The notes: a model not told the origin generated them from the letters alone. 64,000 bases of DNA from Marinimicrobium sp050113635 (GCF_050113635.1 NZ_JBNJLT010000009.1:1-64000); one strand, 5' to 3'; counted from the stretch's first letter, positions 53,981 through 62,971 are shown. Program-made: numbers and translations.

Positions 53981-54892
53981 TTAGGCGTCGCGAGGCGGTG
54001 GCGGCACATCCTGATATTCCGGGTTGTACCGCTCACGGCTGTCAAAACCAGGCGGCTCGCCCTTATCGAACAGTCCAAAGGTCGCCAGACTGATCCAGCT
54101 GCGCTCGCCTGAGTCCGCTGCGTATTGGTAGTCAAACGTCCCGTTGCTGTTCAGAGCAGGGTGATCGGGGTAATTCAGCTTCAATATTTCCAGCATCTGA
54201 TTCGACAGTTCCGGCATGTCCAGCAAATGGTAGCCCTGGACCATCACCGCCAGTGCATCCGGCATCGCGGGTGATGAGTTGAAATTCTCCAGCACATAGC
54301 GGCCCCGGTTAGTGGCCGCGACGTAGGCGCCGCGCTTGAAGTAGTAGTTGGCGACGTGAATTTCGTAGCGGGCCAGCAGGTTGCGCAGGTACAGCATGCG
54401 CCGCTTGGCATCGGAGGCGTAGATGCTGTCTGGATAGCGGCTGAGCAACTGGGCAAAATGATCCAGGGATTCGCGGGCCGCCCCCGGATCGCGCTGCGTC
54501 AGGTCGGTGGGCAGAACCCGTTCAAACATGCCCCGTCCTTCGGTGAACGAGCTTAGCCCCTTCATGTAGTAGGCATAATCCACATTGCGATGTTGTGGAT
54601 GCAGGCGGATAAAACGGTCAGCGGTGGCGGACACCATGGCGGCGTCGCCGGAGCGGAAGTACGCGTAGATCAGCTCCAGTTGGGCCTGTTCGGCGTAGGT
54701 GCCAAACGGGAAGTTCTCCTCCAGCGCCTGCAGGTTGCTAATGGCCGTTTCCCACTGGCTGCGACGCATTTGTGATTGCGCGGCGTCATAAAGGTCGGCC
54801 TCGCTGGTATACTCCGGTTCCCGGTCTTTATTGGCGCAGGCGGACAGGAAAAGGATCAGGCCGCCGAGCAGCAGGACTTGCAGGATACGCAT
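53981..54892 (-). CDS. bamD: Outer-membrane assembly lipoprotein BamD
   Basis: An essential BAM-complex lipoprotein that helps to insert beta-barrel proteins. The signal ends in the lipobox LSAC (Cys20 from ATG 54892). The mature part is a TPR array (LYDAAQSQMRRSQWETAISNLQALEENFPFGTYAEQAQLELIYAYFRSGD). It has 303 residues, including a C-terminal extension of about 45 residues with proline-rich end PPPPRDA, longer than E. coli BamD (245). ATG 54907 is an alternative start. It is divergent from rluD, as in many gammaproteobacteria. Confidence 0.95.
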   Translation of the reverse strand: MRILQVLLLGGLILFLSACANKDREPEYTSEADLYDAAQSQMRRSQWETAISNLQALEENFPFGTYAEQAQLELIYAYFRSGDAAMVSATADRFIRLHPQHRNVDYAYYMKGLSSFTEGRGMFERVLPTDLTQRDPGAARESLDHFAQLLSRYPDSIYASDAKRRMLYLRNLLARYEIHVANYYFKRGAYVAATNRGRYVLENFNSSPAMPDALAVMVQGYHLLDMPELSNQMLEILKLNYPDHPALNSNGTFDYQYAADSGERSWISLATFGLFDKGEPPGFDSRERYNPEYQDVPPPPRDA

Positions 54893-54962
54893 AAGGTTAG
54901 GACTCATTAACACAGTTCAATTGACAGCCAACTATTAAAACACACCGCGTGCGGATACCAAA

Positions 54963-54989
54963 GCGCCCTCAAGGGGCCCCGAGGGGCGC
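54963..54989. promoter_or_regulatory. GC-rich hairpin between bamD and rluD
   Basis: GCGCCCTC (54963-54970) pairs with GAGGGGCGC (54981-54989), allowing one bulged base, around a self-complementary AAGGGGCCCC loop. It lies 24 bp before the rluD start, next to its GGAGG site, so it could affect rluD translation (inference). Confidence 0.4.
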
Positions 54990-55012
54990 ACGCTTGGAGG
55001 AATACGCAACTC

Positions 55013-55960
55013 ATGGCGGACTTATTGCAACAAAGCGCCCGTGTACCCGCTGATATGAGCGGCATGCGCTTCGACCAGGCCGCGTCCGGGTTGTTCCCGA
55101 CGTTTTCGCGGGCTCGGCTGCAAGCCTGGATTCGCGATGGGCAGCTCACCCTCAATGGTCGCCAGGCCAAGGCCAAGGATCGTCTGCTCGGCGGTGAAGA
55201 ATTGCGGCTGGAGGCTGAACTTGAGCCGCAGGGCGACTGGGAGCCAGAGGCCATTGCGCTGGATATTGTCTACGAAGACGAAGATTTGCTGGTCATCAAT
55301 AAACCGGCTGGTCTGGTTGTGCATCCGGCAGCAGGCAATCGCTCGGGCACCTTGCTCAACGCGCTGTTGCATCACTGCCCGGGGCTGGAGAACTTACCTC
55401 GTGGGGGGATCGTGCATCGGCTCGATAAAGACACCACTGGACTGATGGTGGTGGCCAAAACCCTCGGCGCTCACGCCGACCTGATTGAGCAATTGCAGGA
55501 GCGTACGGTTAGCCGCGAATACGAGGCGGTGGCGATTGGTACTATGACAGGCGGTGGCACGGTCAATGCCCGTATCGGTCGCCATCCGCGCCAGCGCACG
55601 CAAATGGCCGTTGTCGAAACCGGCGGGAGATCCGCCGTGACGCATTACCGGCTGGTCGAACGGTTTGCGGCGCACACCCATATCCGTGTAAAGCTCGAAA
55701 CGGGCCGAACCCACCAGATTCGGGTTCATATGGCGCATGTTCGTCATCCACTGGTAGGGGATGCCACCTATGGAGGGCGCTTTAAAATCCCCAAGGGCGC
55801 CAGCGATACCTTGATTGAAGCGCTGAAGCGTTTTCCGCGTCAGGCGTTGCACGCGGCGACACTGGGGCTGGAGCACCCGGCCAGCGGGGATTATTGCGAG
55901 TGGTCGGTCCCTCTGCCCGAGGATTTTCAGCAACTGTTGGCCACCTTGCGAGCCGGGTGA
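55013..55960 (+). CDS. rluD: 23S rRNA pseudouridine synthase D
   Basis: RluD forms pseudouridines 1911/1915/1917 in 23S rRNA helix 69. The 315-residue protein has an N-terminal S4 domain (MRFDQAASGLFPTFSRARLQAWIRDG) and the RluA-family catalytic domain with Asp in GIVHRLDKDTTGLMVVAKT and KLETGRTHQIRVHMAHVRHPLVGD. GGAGG precedes the start. It is followed by pgeF, a common pair. Confidence 0.95.
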   Translation: MADLLQQSARVPADMSGMRFDQAASGLFPTFSRARLQAWIRDGQLTLNGRQAKAKDRLLGGEELRLEAELEPQGDWEPEAIALDIVYEDEDLLVINKPAGLVVHPAAGNRSGTLLNALLHHCPGLENLPRGGIVHRLDKDTTGLMVVAKTLGAHADLIEQLQERTVSREYEAVAIGTMTGGGTVNARIGRHPRQRTQMAVVETGGRSAVTHYRLVERFAAHTHIRVKLETGRTHQIRVHMAHVRHPLVGDATYGGRFKIPKGASDTLIEALKRFPRQALHAATLGLEHPASGDYCEWSVPLPEDFQQLLATLRAG

Positions 55961-56014
55961 TTGAATCCGGGGGGCGGTGGCCTTTCCTGAGTGCGTAAAA
56001 TAGAAGGAGATATC

Positions 56015-56806
56015 ATGTCCGGTTCTCATCTGATCTCCCCCGACTGGCCAGCCCCGTCATGTGTGAGCGCTGTTATAACCACCCGGGAAGGGGGGGTGAG
56101 CCAAGAGCCCTGGGCGTCATGGAATCTCGCCGGGCATGTGGGCGACCGGCCGGAGGCTGTCGCGGAAAACCGGAGGCGGCTCCAGGAGGCGCTCGCCTTG
56201 CCACACCCTCCGCAGTGGCTCGAACAGATTCACGGCACTTCTATTGTCGAGGCGAGTGTTGTAGATGCTGGTCTTGCAGAAGCGGGCGCTGCGGGGCGGG
56301 TATTAACGGCTGATGGCTGCCATACCCGCCAGCCAGGGTTGGCCTGCGCCGTATTGACCGCCGACTGCCTCCCAGTCTTGTTTTGTAATAAAAAGGGAAC
56401 CCATGTGGCCGCTGTGCATGCCGGCTGGAGAGGGTTGGCCAAAGGCATACTGGCCTCGGCGGTGGCACGTTTTCAAGAACCCTCGGCGGAGTTAATGGCC
56501 TACCTTGGGCCGGCGCTTTCCCAGCCACATTTCGAAGTGGGCGTGGAGGTACTGGAAGCCTTCTTCGAAAGTGCCCGCAATGAGGTGCACAATGAGGCGA
56601 TTGCCAGCGCTTTTCAGCCCGGAGGTCGACCACTGCACTTTCAGGCCGATTTGTTCGCGCTCGCCCGAGCGGAGCTGGCGGCTCTGGGCGTCACCTCAGT
56701 GTATGGGGGCCATGAGTGTACCTTTATCGATAAGGCGCGTTTCTACTCCTACCGTCGCGACGGCACCACCGGGCGTATGGCCAGCTTGATCTGGATCAAC
56801 CCCTGA
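56015..56806 (+). CDS. pgeF: Peptidoglycan editing factor/YfiH-family multicopper-like protein
   Basis: A 263-residue DUF152/YfiH (LACC1-related) protein. The zinc/copper ligand motifs are EQIHGTSIVEA (His), TADCLPVLF (Cys) and HAGWRGLAKGI (His). In E. coli it removes misincorporated serine-containing peptidoglycan precursors; family members also act as purine nucleoside phosphorylases. The ATG at 56015 has an ideal AAGGAGATATC leader. It lies between rluD and clpB, a conserved order. Confidence 0.92.
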   Translation: MSGSHLISPDWPAPSCVSAVITTREGGVSQEPWASWNLAGHVGDRPEAVAENRRRLQEALALPHPPQWLEQIHGTSIVEASVVDAGLAEAGAAGRVLTADGCHTRQPGLACAVLTADCLPVLFCNKKGTHVAAVHAGWRGLAKGILASAVARFQEPSAELMAYLGPALSQPHFEVGVEVLEAFFESARNEVHNEAIASAFQPGGRPLHFQADLFALARAELAALGVTSVYGGHECTFIDKARFYSYRRDGTTGRMASLIWINP

Positions 56807-56838
56807 CGCATTGAACGCTTTTCCCGAAGTGCTCCCGA

Positions 56839-56864
56839 CTTGCTTTTTTTCCGACTGCCCCCAT
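56839..56864 (+). promoter_or_regulatory. Sigma-32 heat-shock promoter of clpB
   Basis: CTTGCT-N14-CCCCAT, followed by TTT. The -10 box matches the RpoH consensus CCCCAT exactly and the -35 box matches CTTGAA at four of six bases. The start codon is 52 bp downstream of the -10 box. Confidence 0.8.
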
Positions 56865-56915
56865 TTTTTGACCATACTGTACGAAACAGCCCGGTAACAA
56901 GTTGAGGCAATAGAC

Positions 56916-59561
56916 ATGCGAATTGATCGACTCACCAATCAACTGCAAACGGCCCTGTCCGATGCCCAGTCACTCGCGGTGGGGCGGGACCACAGTCAAC
57001 TGGAAACTTTTCACCTGCTTCAGGCCCTGTTGGATCAGCAGGGTGGAACGGCGCGCTCATTGCTGGCTCAGTCCGGTTTTAATATGACCGGACTGCGCAA
57101 CGAGCTGGCGAAGAAGCTCGAAAACCTGCCCAAAGTACAAAACCCGACCGGGGATGTGAGTATGTCCCAGGAGTTGGGACGTTTGTTGAACCTGGCCGAC
57201 CGGCGGGCTCAGAAAGCGGGCGACAAATTTGTGTCCAGTGAATCAGTGCTGTTGGCAGCCATGCTCGATGGCGAAAGCCAGTTGGGTGCATTGCTGAAAT
57301 CGTTCGGTGATGCCAAAAGCCTGGAGCAGACTGTGGAGAAAGTACGTGGCGGTGAAACCGTCGATAATGTCGACGCCGAAGGGAATCGTCAGGCGCTGGA
57401 AAAGTACACGCTTGATCTGACGGCTCGAGCCGAAGCGGGCAAGCTCGACCCGGTGATTGGCCGGGACGACGAAATCCGGCGCACGATTCAGGTGCTGCAA
57501 CGTCGCACCAAAAACAACCCGGTGCTGATCGGCGAGCCCGGCGTGGGGAAAACCGCCATTGTGGAAGGTCTGGCGCAGCGCATTGTCAATGGCGAGGTGC
57601 CCGAAGGCTTGAAAAACAAACGCCTACTGTCTCTCGATTTGGGTAGTCTGCTGGCAGGCGCCAAGTTCCGAGGTGAGTTCGAGGAACGTTTGAAGGCGGT
57701 CCTTAAGGAACTCTCCAAGGAAGAAGGACAAGTCATCCTGTTTGTCGACGAACTGCACACCATGGTCGGAGCGGGAAAAGCGGAAGGCGCCATGGACGCG
57801 GGGAACATGCTCAAACCGGCCCTGGCGCGAGGAGAGCTGCACTGCGTGGGCGCCACGACTCTCGACGAGTATCGACAGTTTATCGAAAAGGACGCGGCGC
57901 TGGAGCGGCGCTTCCAGAAAGTGCTGGTGGACGAGCCGAGCGAAACCGACACTATTGCCATCCTGCGGGGCCTTAAAGAGCGGTACGAGGTACACCACGG
58001 TGTGGATATTACCGACTCAGCCATTATCGCCGCCGCCAAATTGTCGCAGCGGTATATTACTGACCGGCAATTGCCGGATAAGGCGATTGATCTGATCGAT
58101 GAAGCGGCCAGCCGTATTCGTATGGAAATTGACTCCAAACCCGAGGAAATGGACCGGTTGGAGCGTCGGCTGATCCAGCTCAAGATCGAGCGTGAAGCGG
58201 TGAAAAAAGACGACGATGATTCCAGCCGCAAGCACCTGGAAAAAATCGAGCAGGATATTGATCGACTTGAACGAGAGTATGCAGACCTCGACGAAGTGTG
58301 GCGGGCCGAGAAAGCGGCGTTACAAGGGACGCATGAGATTAAAAGCAACCTAGAGCAAGCAAGGCTGGATATGGAAGCCGCGCGGCGGGCCGGCGATCTG
58401 GGACGCATGTCCGAGATCCAGTACGGCATTATCCCAGAGCTGGAAAAGCAGCTCGATATGGCCAGCCAGGTCGAGATGATGGAGATGAAACTACTGCGCA
58501 ACCGGGTCACTGATGAGGAAATTGCTGAGGTCGTGTCCAAATGGACAGGCATCCCGGTCTCCAAAATGCTCGAAGGGGAGCGGGAAAAACTGCTGCGAAT
58601 GGAAGAGGCTCTGCACCGTCGTGTGATTGGGCAAGATGAAGCGGTGGTGGCCGTGGCCAATGCGGTTCGCCGTTCGCGCGCCGGTTTGTCCGACCCGAAT
58701 CGCCCCAATGGCTCTTTCCTGTTTTTGGGGCCGACTGGCGTGGGTAAGACCGAGCTGTGTAAGTCTCTGGCCGAATTTCTGTTCGATAGCCAGGACGCGA
58801 TGGTGCGTATCGATATGTCGGAATTTATGGAGAAGCACTCGGTCGCGCGGTTGATCGGGGCGCCTCCGGGTTACGTGGGTTATGAGGAAGGCGGTTACCT
58901 CACCGAAGCGGTGCGTCGACGCCCTTATTCGGTACTGCTGCTGGATGAAGTGGAGAAAGCCCATCCGGACGTGTTTAATATTCTGCTACAAGTGCTGGAA
59001 GACGGCCGCCTGACCGATGGGCAGGGGCGCACGGTGGATTTCCGCAATACCGTGGTGGTGATGACCTCCAACCTGGGCTCTGATCGCATTCAGGATCTGG
59101 CCAATGACCGATCCTACGACACCGTCAGTTTCGATGGCGCCCAGGAAGCGGACTCTCTCTCCAATGAAAACCGGTACCAGGCAATGAAAGAGGCGGTCAT
59201 GGAAGTGGTCAGCCATCATTTCCGGCCCGAATTCATTAACCGGGTGGATGAAGTGGTCGTGTTTCATCCGTTGGGCAAGGCGCAAATTCGTGGCATTGCC
59301 GATATTCAGCTCGATCAACTGCGCAAGCGTCTGGCGGAGCGGGAGCTTACTCTGAGCCTCGATGATGCAGTGATCGACAAACTGGCGGAAACCGGTTTTG
59401 ATCCGGTCTATGGCGCAAGGCCGCTCAAGCGCGCGATACAGCAGGAAATAGAGAATCCGTTGGCGCAGGACATTCTGCAGGGAACCTTTGCTCCCGGCGA
59501 CAACATCCACGGTGTGCTCAACGGGGATCGCATCACCTTTAAAAAGCGAGCGTTGCACTAA
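56916..59561 (+). CDS. clpB: Disaggregase ClpB
   Basis: An Hsp100 AAA+ chaperone that rescues aggregated proteins with DnaK. The 881-residue chain has an N-domain (1-145), NBD1 (Walker A GEPGVGKTA near 205; GAKFRGEFEERLKAVL), the coiled-coil M-domain (about 410-520) and NBD2 (Walker A GPTGVGKTE near 608; ARLIGAPPGYVGYEEGG). It is about 24 residues longer than E. coli ClpB (857). Much of this is an acidic, Ser-rich insertion near 730-750 (DRSYDTVSFDGAQEADSLSN), between the sensor-1 SNLGSD motif and NRYQAMKEAVMEVV. It has a sigma-32 promoter. Confidence 0.97.
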   Translation: MRIDRLTNQLQTALSDAQSLAVGRDHSQLETFHLLQALLDQQGGTARSLLAQSGFNMTGLRNELAKKLENLPKVQNPTGDVSMSQELGRLLNLADRRAQKAGDKFVSSESVLLAAMLDGESQLGALLKSFGDAKSLEQTVEKVRGGETVDNVDAEGNRQALEKYTLDLTARAEAGKLDPVIGRDDEIRRTIQVLQRRTKNNPVLIGEPGVGKTAIVEGLAQRIVNGEVPEGLKNKRLLSLDLGSLLAGAKFRGEFEERLKAVLKELSKEEGQVILFVDELHTMVGAGKAEGAMDAGNMLKPALARGELHCVGATTLDEYRQFIEKDAALERRFQKVLVDEPSETDTIAILRGLKERYEVHHGVDITDSAIIAAAKLSQRYITDRQLPDKAIDLIDEAASRIRMEIDSKPEEMDRLERRLIQLKIEREAVKKDDDDSSRKHLEKIEQDIDRLEREYADLDEVWRAEKAALQGTHEIKSNLEQARLDMEAARRAGDLGRMSEIQYGIIPELEKQLDMASQVEMMEMKLLRNRVTDEEIAEVVSKWTGIPVSKMLEGEREKLLRMEEALHRRVIGQDEAVVAVANAVRRSRAGLSDPNRPNGSFLFLGPTGVGKTELCKSLAEFLFDSQDAMVRIDMSEFMEKHSVARLIGAPPGYVGYEEGGYLTEAVRRRPYSVLLLDEVEKAHPDVFNILLQVLEDGRLTDGQGRTVDFRNTVVVMTSNLGSDRIQDLANDRSYDTVSFDGAQEADSLSNENRYQAMKEAVMEVVSHHFRPEFINRVDEVVVFHPLGKAQIRGIADIQLDQLRKRLAERELTLSLDDAVIDKLAETGFDPVYGARPLKRAIQQEIENPLAQDILQGTFAPGDNIHGVLNGDRITFKKRALH

Positions 59562-59588
59562 GCGGTGGGATGGGCCACGCTGGAGAAT

Positions 59589-60038
59589 CTAACAGTTCTC
59601 GGCGATGAGTTGCCGGGCGGTGGCTGTGCGTTCGGACACCTCTTCCTGATTCAGGAAGCGGGGCTCGCCGTTGTCGTCCTGCACAGCGATTCGCCCGCCG
59701 CGCTCGAGAATGGTGAGGTTTTCCCGGGCCTGCGAGCACGCTTGCTGCTGATTCTCTGGTTGAGAAGGCTCCCCTTCCGGCTGAGAGTCCCTGTCGCTGG
59801 AAAGGGGATGGTCGTCGGGGGTTGGAAAGCGCTGTGAGTAGTCTACCGGTTCACTGTGCCCGGTCTTCGGGCGAAGCGCCTCAGCAGGTCGATTTTGAGG
59901 CGGATGCGCCGTAAAGTGCGTGACGCCCTCATCATCTACCCACCGGTAGACCTGTTCGGCCTGGGCGGAGTGGCCCAGGGCTGAAACCATCACCAGTGCC
60001 GACGCCAGTATTGAGGTGGCGAGTCGCTGAGTAACCAT
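59589..60038 (-). CDS. DUF4124-domain secreted protein
   Basis: A 149-residue exported protein with a signal peptide (residues 1-28, ALGHSAQA). The DUF4124 motif QVYRWVDDEGVTHFTAHPP follows at once, then a Pro/Glu/Gln-rich low-complexity region and two C-terminal cysteines. The function of the family is unknown; it is common in gamma- and betaproteobacterial envelopes. ATG 60038 has GAGGATC upstream; the frame extends to 60059 but without a signal. It is convergent with clpB. Confidence 0.8.
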   Translation of the reverse strand: MVTQRLATSILASALVMVSALGHSAQAEQVYRWVDDEGVTHFTAHPPQNRPAEALRPKTGHSEPVDYSQRFPTPDDHPLSSDRDSQPEGEPSQPENQQQACSQARENLTILERGGRIAVQDDNGEPRFLNQEEVSERTATARQLIAENC

Positions 60039-60182
60039 CGGAAGATCCTCATTGTCCATGAGCTTCCACTATACCGCTCTGGGCCCGGGCGTGAAATGTA
60101 TAGGGTGGTGCCAGGGCGGTTTTCCGGCCCAAGTTGTGAGCTTTCGCAAAGTATGCGTCAAGAAATCGGGCCGTGTTTTTAC

Positions 60183-60212
60183 TTGACTTTATCGGCAGTT
60201 TTTCGAACAATA
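60183..60212 (+). promoter_or_regulatory. Putative ilvIH promoter
   Basis: TTGACT, 18 bp spacer, ACAATA. The -35 is strong and the -10 weak. It lies about 330 bp before the ilvI start, which would give a long mRNA leader. The 140 bp between this point and the DUF4124 gene show nothing else. Confidence 0.4.
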
Positions 60213-60541
60213 CTCTTTCGCTTGATGGCTTGTAGAGCCAGCCGACAACCTCGGTAACGAACTCTACTCCGGCGGCCGACCCGGCCACCGAACCATCCGC
60301 AACCGCGAAGGCGCGTTAACCTACGCTGCCTGCCCGGAACCCACCCGCAGTTGCTACCCGCGCGGGGACGGTCGGGGAACTCCATACCGTGTTTACGACG
60401 ATGCACAGCTCCCGGTCCGTAGGGCGGGCAGGCCGTGGCTTCGTGCTTTGTGGTTGCAGCGACATTGATGTCATGATGACTGATGTTACGAGTAAGACTG
60501 ATTGACTCAAACCAATTGAAAACCAATTGAGAGGTTACCCA
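60213..60541 (+). other. Long GC-rich structured leader of ilvIH
   Basis: About 330 bases without a convincing gene. GCCTGCCCG (60328-60336) can pair with CGGGCAGGC (60425-60433) over about 90 bases, enclosing a CCCGCGCGGG palindrome (60358-60367 region). A 34-codon frame (60401-60505, MHSSRSVGRAGRGFVLCGCS...) has no ribosome site and is not rich in Ile/Leu/Val, so a classical attenuator peptide is not evident. It could be a regulatory RNA leader. Confidence 0.45.
60510..60530 (+). repeat. Direct repeat AACCAATTGA x2 before ilvI
   Basis: AACCAATTGA occurs at 60510-60519 and 60521-60530 (period 11 bp). Each copy holds the palindrome CAATTG. The second copy adjoins the GAGAGG ribosome site of ilvI. 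One helical turn between copies suits tandem protein binding; an RNA role is also possible. Confidence 0.6.
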
Positions 60542-62278
60542 GTGGAAATGCTATCAGGCGGAGATATGCTGATTCGCGCCCTGCGGGACGAAGGTGTCGA
60601 ACATGTATTCGGCTACCCCGGCGGTGCAGCGCTGCATATCTACGATGCCATCTTCCGGCAAAAAGATGTCCAGCACATTCTGGTTCGCCACGAGCAGGCG
60701 GCCACCCACGCGGCGGACGGCTATGCCCGTTCAACCGGCAAGGTGGGAACGGTACTGGTGACGTCCGGCCCCGGCGCGACCAATGCGATTACCGGCATTG
60801 CGACAGCCTACATGGATTCTATTCCGATGGTGGTGATTTCCGGGCAGGTGGCTTCTGACAAAATCGGTGAAGACGCGTTTCAGGAAACTGACATGGTGGG
60901 TGTCTCCCGCCCAATCGTAAAGCACAGCTTTATGGTCAAGCACCCGCAGGAAATTCCGGAAATCGTCAAAAAGGCCTACTACATCGCGGCGACGGGTCGT
61001 CCCGGTCCCGTAGTAATCGATATCCCGAAAGATGTCACGGCACCGGGGGAGACCTTTCCGTACGAATACCCCGAGAAAGTGAAAATTCGCTCCTACAACC
61101 CGGCGGCGCGCGGTCATACCGGGCAGATTCGCAAGGCAGTGCAATTGCTGCTCGACGCCAAGCGGCCGGTCATCTACGCCGGCGGTGGCGTGATTCAGGG
61201 CAATGGTTCGGAATTGCTGACCGAGTTGGCGCAGCGACTGAACTACCCGGTAACCAATACCCTGATGGGGCTCGGTGCCTACCCCGGAATGGATCGTCAG
61301 TTTCTGGGTATGTTGGGTATGCACGGCACTTTCGAGGCGAATACCGCCATGCATCACAGTGATGTCATTCTGGCAGTCGGTGCGCGCTTTGACGACCGTG
61401 TTACGAATACCGTCAGCAAGTTCTGCCCCAACGCCAAGATTATTCATATTGATGTCGATCCGGCGTCAATCTCGAAAACCATTGCGGCGGATGTGCCGAT
61501 CGTGGGTTCGGTTGAAAGTGTATTGACTGAAATGCTCGCGATGGTGAAAGAGTCTGAAGATACCCCGGATGCGGACGCGTTGAAGTCCTGGTGGAAACAG
61601 ATCGAGGAATGGCGTGCGCGCCACGGTTTGTATATTCAGCCGCGTTACGACACCGCGGGCGACCGCATCATGCCGCAAGAGGTGATTACAGCGCTGCACG
61701 AAGTCACCAATGGCGATGCTTATATAACCTCCGATGTGGGGCAGCACCAGATGTTTGCCGCGCAGTATTACCGGTTCGATAAGCCCCGGCGCTGGATCAA
61801 CTCCGGCGGGCTGGGCACCATGGGCTTTGGCCTGCCTGCGGCCATGGGGGTGCAAATGGCGCACCGGGATGCCATGGTGGCCTGTGTGACGGGGGAGGGC
61901 AGCATCCAGATGTGCATTCAGGAGCTGGCGACCTGCACCCAGTACCACTTGCCGGTGAAAATCATTTGCCTGAACAACCAGGCGTTGGGAATGGTTAAAC
62001 AGTGGCAGGATATGCAATACGAAGGGCGCTATTCCGAGTCGTTGTACGAAGATACGCTGCCGGACTTTGTCAAACTGATGGAGGCCTACGGCCATGTCGG
62101 CATGCGGGTCACCCGCAAGGACGAGTTGAAAGCGAAGCTGGAAGAGTGCTTTGCCATGAAAGACCGTGTGGTGTTCATGGACATCCAGGTTGAACCGAAA
62201 GAACACGTATATCCGATGCTCGTGGCGCCCAATGGGTCTATGCGGGATATGTGGTTGAGCAAGACGGAGCGTACCTGA
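60542..62278 (+). CDS. ilvI: Acetolactate synthase large subunit
   Basis: The catalytic subunit of AHAS, making acetolactate and acetohydroxybutyrate for valine, leucine and isoleucine. The 578-residue TPP enzyme has the activating Glu in GYPGGAALHIYDAI...RHEQAATHAADGYARSTGK, the FAD/central domain, and the TPP-binding GEGSIQMCIQELATC...NNQALGMVKQWQ. The GTG start at 60542 (MEMLSGGDM) is preferred, because GAGAGG is correctly spaced and E. coli IlvI begins MEMLSGAEM; ATG 60548 is an alternative. One base separates its stop from ilvH. Confidence 0.96.
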   Translation: MEMLSGGDMLIRALRDEGVEHVFGYPGGAALHIYDAIFRQKDVQHILVRHEQAATHAADGYARSTGKVGTVLVTSGPGATNAITGIATAYMDSIPMVVISGQVASDKIGEDAFQETDMVGVSRPIVKHSFMVKHPQEIPEIVKKAYYIAATGRPGPVVIDIPKDVTAPGETFPYEYPEKVKIRSYNPAARGHTGQIRKAVQLLLDAKRPVIYAGGGVIQGNGSELLTELAQRLNYPVTNTLMGLGAYPGMDRQFLGMLGMHGTFEANTAMHHSDVILAVGARFDDRVTNTVSKFCPNAKIIHIDVDPASISKTIAADVPIVGSVESVLTEMLAMVKESEDTPDADALKSWWKQIEEWRARHGLYIQPRYDTAGDRIMPQEVITALHEVTNGDAYITSDVGQHQMFAAQYYRFDKPRRWINSGGLGTMGFGLPAAMGVQMAHRDAMVACVTGEGSIQMCIQELATCTQYHLPVKIICLNNQALGMVKQWQDMQYEGRYSESLYEDTLPDFVKLMEAYGHVGMRVTRKDELKAKLEECFAMKDRVVFMDIQVEPKEHVYPMLVAPNGSMRDMWLSKTERT

Positions 62279-62279
62279 C

Positions 62280-62771
62280 ATGAAACGTATTATTTCCGTA
62301 CTGATCGAAAACGCACCCGGTGCTTTGTCCCGGGTGGTCGGTTTGTTTTCCCAGCGAGGTTATAACATCGAGACCTTGACAGTGGCCCCCACGGAGGACG
62401 AAACGCTCTCCCGGCTGACGCTGACCACGTTGGGAGATGACCACAAGATTGAGCAGATCACCAAGAACCTGAATAAGTTGATTGACGTGATCAAGCTGGT
62501 GGATTTGACTGAGGGCGCTCACATCGAGCGTGAGCTGATGCTCATCAAGGTCAAGGCCTCCGGAGCTCAGCGCGCGGAAGTCAAACGCTGCGTGGATATC
62601 TTCCGAGGCCAGATCGTGGACGTGACCAGTTCTCTCTATGTGATCCAGATCACCGGTACCAGCGACAAGCTGGACGCGTTCCTCCAGGCCGTTGGCGAAG
62701 CCTCCATTCTGGAGGTGGTTCGCTCCGGGGTTTCGGGGATCTCCCGAGGGGAGAAAGTGTTGAGTCTTTAA
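62280..62771 (+). CDS. ilvH: Acetolactate synthase small (regulatory) subunit
   Basis: The regulatory subunit that confers valine feedback inhibition. The 163-residue protein has an N-terminal ACT domain (ISVLIENAPGALSRVVGLFSQRGYNIETLTVAPTED) and a C-terminal ALS_ss_C domain (ELMLIKVKASGAQRAEVKRCVDIFRGQIVDVTSS). Its length equals E. coli IlvH. It is coupled to ilvI and followed by a strong terminator. Confidence 0.97.
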   Translation: MKRIISVLIENAPGALSRVVGLFSQRGYNIETLTVAPTEDETLSRLTLTTLGDDHKIEQITKNLNKLIDVIKLVDLTEGAHIERELMLIKVKASGAQRAEVKRCVDIFRGQIVDVTSSLYVIQITGTSDKLDAFLQAVGEASILEVVRSGVSGISRGEKVLSL

Positions 62772-62794
62772 GAAAGCAGGCAATGCTATCCCGT

Positions 62795-62820
62795 AAAAGG
62801 CAGCTTAGGCTGCCTTTTTT
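62795..62820 (+). terminator. Rho-independent terminator of ilvIH
   Basis: AAAAGGCAGC (62795-62804) pairs perfectly with GCTGCCTTTT (62809-62818) around TTAG, and the T-run continues. It lies 24 bp after the ilvH stop. Confidence 0.93.
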
Positions 62821-62844
62821 GTGAGCTCTTTAGATAGCCTGGTT

Positions 62845-62872
62845 CCATATATGATATCTAATTCGTATATGG
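62845..62872. promoter_or_regulatory. Inverted repeat CCATATA/TATATGG
   Basis: CCATATA (62845-62851) and TATATGG (62866-62872) flank a 14-bp A+T-rich spacer in the 424-bp gap between ilvH and the last receptor gene. It could be a regulator site; the surrounding bases show no gene. Confidence 0.3.
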
Positions 62873-62957
62873 TATAAGTGCTAAGCTTTTTAATTATAAA
62901 AAGTGACAAATAGATGCCATTTTTCACTTGTGGAGCCCACAGGCTTACGCTAAAGTT

Positions 62958-62971
62958 TGTAACCGGTTGCA
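62958..62971. promoter_or_regulatory. LacI-family operator
   Basis: TGTAACCGGTTGCA is a near-perfect 14-bp palindrome with the central ACCGGT and TG...CA edges typical of LacI/GalR-family operators in carbohydrate loci of gammaproteobacteria. It lies about 100 bp upstream of the putative promoter of the TonB receptor gene. Confidence 0.65.

Noticed and set aside
57488..58708. 406-residue Ser-rich antisense frame within clpB
   Set aside because: Composition is an antisense artefact of a highly conserved ClpB gene.
60049..60288. 79-residue minus-strand frame upstream of the DUF4124 gene
   Set aside because: No recognisable domain or ribosome site, and it overlaps the predicted ilv promoter and leader.
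60401..60505. Short frame MHSSRSVGRAGRGFVLCGC... as an ilv attenuator peptide
   Set aside because: No ribosome-binding site and no run of Ile, Leu or Val codons; no terminator-type hairpin follows.
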